NCBI GenBank assembly: GCA_964596535.1
Contig: CAZQUR010000021.1
Location: 1 to 36,486 of the forward strand
Reading direction: 5' to 3'
Source of the DNA: GCA-002779465 sp964596535
GTDB taxonomy: Bacteria; Desulfobacterota; Desulfobacteria; Desulfobacterales; UBA2156
DNA length: 36,486 bases
The translations under genes and the position numbers were made by a program. The notes under the pieces are model-generated. The model was not told where the DNA came from. It searched no databases and saw only the letters and a program-made list of their open reading frames with translations. This document shows positions 30,789 through 36,486 of this stretch, one piece after another (the first letter of the stretch is position 1; every line of letters starts with the position of its first letter).

Positions 30789-32724
30789 TACCGGAATCCC
30801 AACCGGAGACGGTATCGAGATCACCCCGGAGCTGACCATCCCGAAGCTGTTTGTCCGCCAGGCGCGAAAATACGGCGCGGACCGTGTCGCCATGCGGGAA
30901 AAGGAATTCGGGATCTGGCGGCCCATCTCCTGGAAGCAATACCTGGACAACGTCAAACACTTGGCCCTGGGGCTTGTCGCCCTCGGCCTCGAGGACGGGG
31001 ACAAGGTCTCCATGATCGGAGACAACCGCCCCCAGGGACTCTGGGCTGAGATGGCCACCCTGTGCGCCCGGGGGATCGGCGTGTGGCTCTTCCAGGACTG
31101 CCTCATCGACGAGGTGCGATACATCATCGATCATTCGGACACCAAGTTCATCTTCGGAGAAGGCCAGGAAGAAGTGGACAAGGCATTGTCCATCTACGAC
31201 GAATGCCCCAAGCTGAAAAAAATCATCTGGGACGATCCCAAGGGGTTGCGCCACTATCACCAGGACTGTCTCATCAGCCTGGAAGAAGTCCAGGACCTCG
31301 GGAAAAAACTGGAAAAGGAAAAACCGCATCTCTTCGACGAAATGATCGAAAAGGGGCACGGCAAAGAAGTCGCCCTCCTCTTTTACACCTCCGGCACCAC
31401 GGCCCTCCCCAAGGGCGCCTTGCTTTCCCACAACAATATGCTGACCATGGGCAAACACCTCATGGAGGTGGACCCTTGCCTGGATACGGACGATTATGTA
31501 TCGTATCTCCCTTTCGCCTGGATCGGGGAGCAGATGATGTCCATCTCCTGCGGACTCCAGATCGGTTACACCATCAACTTTCCGGAAGAACCCGATACCG
31601 CCCAGGAAAATATCCGGGAGATCGGCCCCCACGTCATGTTCGCCCCGCCGCGCATGTATGAACAGATGACCCGAACCGTCCAGGTCAAGTACCTCGATTC
31701 CACCTGGAGCAAGCGGAAGTTTTACGAGATCTCCACGAAGATCGGGTATCGCTTGGCGGACATGAAGTTTAAAAAAAGACCGATCCCCTGGTATTGGAAA
31801 CCGCTTCAGAAATTCGCTCACATTACCGTACAAAAAAAGCTCAAGGACCATCTGGGGCTGTCCCGGGTCCGCAATGCCTACACCGGAGGGGCGGCCATGG
31901 GCCCCGATCATTTCCGGTTTTTTCACGCCCTGGGCGTGAACTTGAAACAGATTTACGGCCAGACCGAAGTGGCCGGCATCTCGGTGGTGCACCAGACGGG
32001 AGACATCAAATTCGACACCGTGGGGCGCCCCATTCCGGGGACCGAAATCAAGATCACCGAAGAAGGGGAAATCATCACCCGGAGCCCATCCGTATTTTTG
32101 GGGTATTACAAGAATCCGGAGGCCACCGAAAGCACCCTGAAGGAGGATTGGCTGTACTCCGGGGATAAGGGGTTCATCGACGACGACGGTCACCTGGTGG
32201 TCTTCGACCGGACCAAGGACGTTTTCACCCTCAAAGACGGGAGACCCTTTGCGCCCCAATACCTGGAGACGCGATTGAAATTCAGCCCCTACATCAAGGA
32301 TTCCTGGGTCATCGGGGACAACCGGGACCATATCAGCGCGGTGATGTGCATCGACTATACGGTGGTAGGGAACTGGGCCGATGCAAAGAAGCTCAACTAC
32401 ACCAGCTATCAAGAGCTTTCCCAGATGCCGGAGGTGTACGACCTGGTGGAAAAACAAATCCGGCAGGCCAACCAGGATCTTCCGGACGTGGCCAAAGTGC
32501 GGCGGTTCATCAACCTTTATAAGGAACTGGATCCGGACGACGACGAACTGACCCGAACGCGCAAACTCCGGCGGGCCTTTGTGGAAAAACGGTACAAGGA
32601 AATTGTGGACGCCCTTTATTCGGACAAGGACACCGTGCATATCGATACCACCATCCGGTATGAAGACGGGCGGGAATCCCATATCAAGACGGATCTGAAG
32701 ATCGTGACCATTGAGGATAAGTGA
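30772..32724 (+). CDS. AMP-forming acyl-CoA synthetase in the transport operon
   Basis: A 650-residue enzyme of the adenylate-forming superfamily. The P-loop-like motif is YTSGTTALPKGA (residues about 205-216; the third is TSGTT), and the second signature is YGQTEVAG. The late motif YSGDKG/DRTKDVFTLKDGRPFAP includes the usual Asp and Lys region. Long-chain (FadD-like) organisation, with an unusual extra at the end. It adenylates a carboxylic acid and forms its CoA ester in the cytoplasm. Being inside a HAAT transport operon suggests it traps the imported substrate as a CoA thioester. Start is at 30772, overlapping livG by 17 bp. Confidence 0.88.
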   Translation: MQQDGSTGIPTGDGIEITPELTIPKLFVRQARKYGADRVAMREKEFGIWRPISWKQYLDNVKHLALGLVALGLEDGDKVSMIGDNRPQGLWAEMATLCARGIGVWLFQDCLIDEVRYIIDHSDTKFIFGEGQEEVDKALSIYDECPKLKKIIWDDPKGLRHYHQDCLISLEEVQDLGKKLEKEKPHLFDEMIEKGHGKEVALLFYTSGTTALPKGALLSHNNMLTMGKHLMEVDPCLDTDDYVSYLPFAWIGEQMMSISCGLQIGYTINFPEEPDTAQENIREIGPHVMFAPPRMYEQMTRTVQVKYLDSTWSKRKFYEISTKIGYRLADMKFKKRPIPWYWKPLQKFAHITVQKKLKDHLGLSRVRNAYTGGAAMGPDHFRFFHALGVNLKQIYGQTEVAGISVVHQTGDIKFDTVGRPIPGTEIKITEEGEIITRSPSVFLGYYKNPEATESTLKEDWLYSGDKGFIDDDGHLVVFDRTKDVFTLKDGRPFAPQYLETRLKFSPYIKDSWVIGDNRDHISAVMCIDYTVVGNWADAKKLNYTSYQELSQMPEVYDLVEKQIRQANQDLPDVAKVRRFINLYKELDPDDDELTRTRKLRRAFVEKRYKEIVDALYSDKDTVHIDTTIRYEDGRESHIKTDLKIVTIEDK

Positions 32725-32900
32725 CGGGGAGCAGGTTTTAGGTTTTAGGTTTTAGGTTTTAAGTGGTGAGTGGTGAGGTTACATGGTGGGTGGAAGGGAC
32801 GACGGGTAAGAACGGCGGCAAGTGATGCAACGAAATAACGAAATCATCGAAATAGACGAAAAGACGGGACAGACCAGATAGATCAGACAGGAGGACATGC
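32725..32900. other. Intergenic repeat-bearing spacer before livH
   Basis: Four exact copies of AGGTTTT (32733-32760) are followed by two copies of GTGGTGA (32763-32776). No gene. The livH SD AGGAGG is at 32889-32894. The 7-bp units could cause slippage. Confidence 0.6.
32733..32776 (+). repeat. Tandem 7-bp repeats (AGGTTTT x4, GTGGTGA x2)
   Basis: Two short tandem arrays, exact copies, placed between the acyl-CoA synthetase and livH genes. Copy number variation would alter only spacing, not any reading frame. Confidence 0.8.
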
Positions 32901-33785
32901 ATGGAATTGTTCCTGATGGCACTGACGACGGGAATCATGGTGGGGGGTATTTACGCCCTCGTGGCCCTGGGCTGGGTGCTCATTTATAAATGCTCCGGGG
33001 TCCTGAACCTGGCCATGGGGGAACTGACCCTCATCGGCGCCTATACCTCGTTATGGTTTTATTCCATGGGGATTCCCTTTCTGCTCTCCCTTCTTTTTTC
33101 TTTGATCATCGGCTTGATCCTGGGGATTTTAACCGAGCGGATCTTTCTGGACAAACTCATCGGCGAACCGGTCCTGACGGTGATCATGGTGACGGTGGGG
33201 CTCTCCTTTTTCTTCAAAGGGACCGTGGAATTCATCTGGGGGGTGGATACCAAGGTATTCGAACCTTCGGTTTTCCCCATCGAACCCATCCGCTTGGGGC
33301 CGCTCATCATCGGACAGGTCTATCTGTGGAGCTTCCTGGCCGCCATGATCCTTTTGGTCATTTTTGTCTGCTTTTTTAAATACACCCGGTGGGGATTGGC
33401 CATGCAGGCCACCGCCGACGACGAGATGGCGGCACTCTCCCTGGGGGTTTCCGCCCGGTTCGTCTACGCGGCGGCCTGGGCCATCGCCTTCATGGCCGCC
33501 GGTGTCGGGGGAACGCTTTTAGGAAACATCAACGGCCTGAACATCTCGGTGGGGTACCTGGGCCTTTTGGTATTGCCGGCCGTGGTGCTCGGGGGGCTCA
33601 ATTCCGTCCCCGGCGCCATCGTGGGCGGCATCATCATCGGGGTGCTGGAAAATTTTTCCGGCGCCTATCTGGACAAGTACTTTCCCGGCGGCGTCAAGGA
33701 GATCGCCCCTTTTGCGTTCATGGCGATCTTTTTGCTGTTCAAGCCCTACGGGCTGTGGGGATGGGAACGGATCGAACGGGTGTAA
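32901..33785 (+). CDS. livH: Branched-chain-type ABC transporter permease (LivH-like)
   Basis: A 294-residue inner-membrane permease with about eight hydrophobic segments, ending in RIERV. It begins MELFLMALTTGIMVGGIYAL, the typical LivH start, with a GLSVGYLGLLVLPAVVLGGLNSVPGA loop carrying the GG-x-x-S/N-x-x-GA ABC-contact motif. Together with LivM it forms the membrane channel. SD AGGAGG. 12 bp upstream of livM. Confidence 0.92.
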   Translation: MELFLMALTTGIMVGGIYALVALGWVLIYKCSGVLNLAMGELTLIGAYTSLWFYSMGIPFLLSLLFSLIIGLILGILTERIFLDKLIGEPVLTVIMVTVGLSFFFKGTVEFIWGVDTKVFEPSVFPIEPIRLGPLIIGQVYLWSFLAAMILLVIFVCFFKYTRWGLAMQATADDEMAALSLGVSARFVYAAAWAIAFMAAGVGGTLLGNINGLNISVGYLGLLVLPAVVLGGLNSVPGAIVGGIIIGVLENFSGAYLDKYFPGGVKEIAPFAFMAIFLLFKPYGLWGWERIERV

Positions 33786-33797
33786 AAGGAGCGATTT

Positions 33798-34898
33798 ATG
33801 TCGACGACTTGGCTTCCCTGCGGTGATTATCATCAATCTTACCGCGCAGACCATGCCTGGTTTCAGACCGCATTCATCAAGGGAAAAATGTTGATTCTCG
33901 CCGTCGTCCTCCTGGTACTCGTCCCCTGGATGGCGGACAGCTACTGGCTTTCCGTATGCAACCAGATCGGATATACGGTCCTGGGCGCCTTGGGGGTGCA
34001 GCTCCTCATCGGGTTCTGCGGTCAGATCACCCTGGGACACGCGGCCTTTATCGCCGTGGGTGCGTACACCAGCACCCTGTTGATTCTTGAATTCCCGTGG
34101 CCCCGGTTTGTTTTGGACATCGGGCTCGCCTATCCCATCAGCATCGGGGTCGCCGCCGTGGTTGCCGGCTTATGGAGCGTGCTGTTCGGACTCCCCTCGG
34201 CCCGGGTCAAGGGATTTTACCTCATTTTGACCACCATGGCCGCCCAGTTCATCACGGTGGATTTCATTATCACCCAGTATGTTTCCCAGATCGGGGGGCG
34301 GGGACAGGCCTTTTCCCTCCCGCCCGGGACCATTAAGATCGGGCCCTGGGTGATCGATTCGGACGTCAAAGTCTATTACCTGATGATCGTCCTCTCGACG
34401 TTGTGTATCATGGGCATGGCCAACCTCCTGAGATCCCGTGCCGGACGGGCCTGGGTGGCCATCCGGGACAACGACATCTCCGCGGAGGTCATGGGCATCA
34501 ATATCATCAAGTACAAGTTGTTGGCCTTTTTCGTCGCCGGGGCCATCGGAGGCGTCGCCGGGGCCTTCTGGATCAGCAACCTGGCCGCCATCAGTCCCGA
34601 GCATTTCACATGGTTCTGGTCCCTGTGGCTGGTGGGCGTGATTCTCATCGGCGGCGTGGGATCCATCCACGGCGCCATTTTCGGATCCGTCTTCATGGTC
34701 GTGGTCATGGAGTTGCTGCAACTGGCGGTCATGCCGCTGGCCGGCGAATATCCCAAGCTGCTGATGGATTTTCTCTTCATCAAGGAAGCCGCCTTCGGGC
34801 TGGCCATTTGCATCTTCATGATCTTCGAGCCCAACGGGCTGGCCTATCGATGGTGGCAGGTGAAAAACTATTTCAATCTCTGGCCCTTTTCCTATTGA
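33798..34898 (+). CDS. livM: Branched-chain-type ABC transporter permease (LivM-like)
   Basis: A 366-residue permease with about ten hydrophobic segments. It has a soluble N-terminus of about 30 residues, the GQITLGHAAFIAVGAYT motif of LivM, and the ABC-contact loop GGVGSIHGAIFGS. AAAGGAG 7 bp ahead of the ATG. Partner of LivH. Confidence 0.92.
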   Translation: MSTTWLPCGDYHQSYRADHAWFQTAFIKGKMLILAVVLLVLVPWMADSYWLSVCNQIGYTVLGALGVQLLIGFCGQITLGHAAFIAVGAYTSTLLILEFPWPRFVLDIGLAYPISIGVAAVVAGLWSVLFGLPSARVKGFYLILTTMAAQFITVDFIITQYVSQIGGRGQAFSLPPGTIKIGPWVIDSDVKVYYLMIVLSTLCIMGMANLLRSRAGRAWVAIRDNDISAEVMGINIIKYKLLAFFVAGAIGGVAGAFWISNLAAISPEHFTWFWSLWLVGVILIGGVGSIHGAIFGSVFMVVVMELLQLAVMPLAGEYPKLLMDFLFIKEAAFGLAICIFMIFEPNGLAYRWWQVKNYFNLWPFSY

Positions 34899-35004
34899 TG
34901 CGCATGGACTTAAATAGACGAGGAAGGAGGTGATGAGCGGCGTCATTCTTTCCGGATAGGGTATCGATTTTCGTTTACTCAACAATAATCGAAGGGGGAT
35001 GATT

Positions 35005-36252
35005 ATGAATCAAAAACAGCAATGGTTCAAATACGTGGCGTTATTCTTTATCCCGGCCCTTGTTCTCGGCGTCTCGGCAGGTGTCTTTGCCGCCGAGGTG
35101 AAGGTCGGGGCCCTCAACGACGTCACAGGCGCCACATCCGACGTAGGGAAAGATTATGCCCTAGGGATTGCGGAAGCCATCCAATACGTCAATGACAACG
35201 GGGGGGTCAACGGCAAACCCATCAAACTGTACCAGTTCGATTACGGGTATCGCATTCCCGAAGCGCTGACCAAGTATAAATTGTTCAAGCGGCTGGGTAC
35301 CGTGGCGGTTCTCGGATGGGGCACCGGCGACACGGAAGCGTTGTCTCCGACCATCACCAAAGATAACATGCCCTATGTGAGCGCTTCCTACAGCGCGCAC
35401 CTCACGGATCCGAAAAAGACGCCGTACAACCTGTTCGCCGCCACCGACTATTCCACCAATGCCCGGGCCGCCATTACGGCCTGGTTCGACACCCGCTGGA
35501 AAAAGCATCCCGATTACGGGAAGCGGAAACCCAAGTTCGTTTCCAGCTACCATTTCGCCCACCCTTACTGCTCCGCCCCCATCAAGGCCATCAAGGACCA
35601 GGCCGAGATTCTGGGATTCGAAATCGGGCCGGATCAAAACGTGAGCCTGGTGGCCATCGATGCCAAGAGCCAGGTCCTGGCCATGAAAGACTACGGCGCG
35701 GACCTGGTCTGGCACGGCAACACCACCATGTCGGTATCGGCCACCATCCGGGACGCCTTTGCGTTGGGATTGAAAGCCGATCACATCGTCAATAACTGGG
35801 GGTTTGACGAAAACCTGCCGCGCCTGGCCGGAAAAGCCGCCGAAGGCGTCATGGGCATCGCCCGATGTGCGTTTTTCGGTGAAGACGTGAAAAACATGGA
35901 TAACGTCATCGAATACGCCAAAAAGTACAATCCCGGCGTGCCCCTGGAAAAGCGCCTGACCCATACCGTGGCCGCATGGGCGAACGTGATGGCCCTGTGG
36001 GAAGCCATGAACCGGGCGGACAAGGCCGGTGACCTGACCGGTGAGGGGATCTTGAAAAAAGGATTTGAAACTCTTCGGAATTACGACATCGGGCTCGGCG
36101 TGCCGCCCTTGACCTATACGCCCACGGATCACCGGATTTCCGGGACGGTTCCCATTTACGAGGTAAAAAACGGGGAATTTCATCTGGTGAAACGCGTGGA
36201 TCTGAAGAGCCGCTGGCCGGAAAAGTGGGAAAAGGAATGGCTGGGCTGGTAG
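35005..36252 (+). CDS. livK: Periplasmic substrate-binding protein (LivK-like)
   Basis: A 415-residue type 1 periplasmic binding protein with a signal peptide (MNQKQQWFKYVALFFIPALV..., cleavage near GVFA-AE). The two-lobe fold with GALNDVTGATSDVGKDYALG at the start of the mature part, a typical ligand strand VAVLGWGTGDTEAL and YVSASYS after it. The start at 35005 is placed by AAGGGGG 6 bp upstream; 34999 is in frame but closer. The binding pocket cannot be assigned to an amino acid. The co-encoded acyl-CoA synthetase hints at a carboxylate ligand without an amino group. Confidence 0.9.
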   Translation: MNQKQQWFKYVALFFIPALVLGVSAGVFAAEVKVGALNDVTGATSDVGKDYALGIAEAIQYVNDNGGVNGKPIKLYQFDYGYRIPEALTKYKLFKRLGTVAVLGWGTGDTEALSPTITKDNMPYVSASYSAHLTDPKKTPYNLFAATDYSTNARAAITAWFDTRWKKHPDYGKRKPKFVSSYHFAHPYCSAPIKAIKDQAEILGFEIGPDQNVSLVAIDAKSQVLAMKDYGADLVWHGNTTMSVSATIRDAFALGLKADHIVNNWGFDENLPRLAGKAAEGVMGIARCAFFGEDVKNMDNVIEYAKKYNPGVPLEKRLTHTVAAWANVMALWEAMNRADKAGDLTGEGILKKGFETLRNYDIGLGVPPLTYTPTDHRISGTVPIYEVKNGEFHLVKRVDLKSRWPEKWEKEWLGW

Positions 36253-36308
36253 CGCCGCAGCACGCTGACGCGCCACAGCCCGAACACCCCCGAGGAGGTT
36301 GACACACA

Positions 36309-36486
36309 TTGTCCAGCGATAAGATGATCTTGAAGATCAACAACATTGAAGTCAAGTACCATGAGGTGATCCTGGTGATCAAAGGCGTCTCCATCGAGGT
36401 GCCGGAAGGCGGCATCGTGGCCCTGTTGGGGGCCAACGGCGCCGGCAAGAGCACCATTTTAAAAGCCGTGTCCGGTCTTTTGAAGC
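36309..36486 (+). CDS. livF: LivF-like ABC transporter ATPase, cut off by window end
   Basis: Only the first 59 codons are in the window. It starts at TTG 36309 (SD GAGGAGG 10 bp ahead; ATG 36324 is an alternative), then ILKINNIEVKYHEVILVIKG and Walker A LLGANGAGKST. Second ATPase of the HAAT system, completing LivG, H, M, K and F. Family level is clear from the Walker A region and neighbours. Confidence 0.85.
   Translation, partial: MSSDKMILKINNIEVKYHEVILVIKGVSIEVPEGGIVALLGANGAGKSTILKAVSGLLK

Noticed and set aside
30742..32682. A 646-residue minus-strand frame opposite the acyl-CoA synthetase
   Set aside because: Same reasoning: shadow of a well-supported gene, no domain-like text.
34929..34960. 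Possible leader peptide behind AAGGAGGTG ahead of livK
   Set aside because: SD overlaps the ATG (about 2 bp spacing) and the peptide is only seven residues without regulatory codons. Not supported.

Overview
The window looks like a chromosomal segment of a strictly or mostly anaerobic, Gram-negative bacterium of the Desulfobacterota (sulfate-reducing or syntrophic 'deltaproteobacteria'). This is inferred from several points: a tungstate ABC transporter, a UGA-containing selenoprotein gene of the UXX-star (glutaredoxin-like) type, a tmRNA whose tag reads ADDYNYALAA, an Lon-like protease with an AAA_32-type ATPase, and a branched-chain-amino-acid-type ABC operon that contains an acyl-CoA synthetase. 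No rRNA, tRNA or CRISPR array was seen. The one structural RNA gene is ssrA.

Left part (1-16.7 kb). First comes an hsp20 / Lon-like protease pair, then a lipoprotein MsrA-MsrB fusion. A minus-strand operon follows (tandem-ACT protein, dihydrodipicolinate-synthase-family aldolase, HAD hydrolase). Next are a solitary DNA methyltransferase, a small CxxC protein gene with a palindrome-rich promoter, a GalT-like HIT-superfamily enzyme and a TauE/SafE permease. A second proteostasis cluster (remnant hsp20 leader, cbpA-like J protein, clpB) is followed by a three-PAS hybrid-less histidine kinase. Two copies of an ATTACT-N20-AGTAAT inverted repeat flank the hsp20 remnant just upstream of cbpA-clpB and look like paired operators.

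Middle (16.7-25.3 kb). tupCBA (tungstate uptake) and an AI-2E family permease are on the minus strand. After a small zincin metallopeptidase the window enters a decayed accessory region with fragments of at least two insertion sequences and a truncated radC behind a small excisionase-like HTH gene. It also holds a Fic gene that has lost its centre, a truncated metallophosphoesterase, a 154-bp multi-hairpin element resembling an integron attC site, and a broken hypothetical gene. This region stops exactly at the 3' end of ssrA, a classic island integration point.

Right part (25.3-36.5 kb). ssrA and its partner smpB lie downstream of ptsI and ptsH (a PTS phosphorelay with no sugar permease in view), all on the minus strand. 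Divergently there is the selenoprotein gene and a LOG-family phosphoribohydrolase. The window ends with an operon for uptake and CoA activation of a carboxylic acid or amino acid: ATPase LivG-like, acyl-CoA synthetase, permeases LivH- and LivM-like, a periplasmic binding protein, and the start of a LivF-like ATPase cut off by the window edge.

Most of the window is ordinary housekeeping. The points that most deserve a second look are the recoded UGA at 28650, the paired operators and hsp20 remnant at 10.6-10.85 kb, the 16-bp repeats in front of the deleted fic gene, and the ssrA-anchored gene graveyard. I did not see a clearly new multi-gene system.
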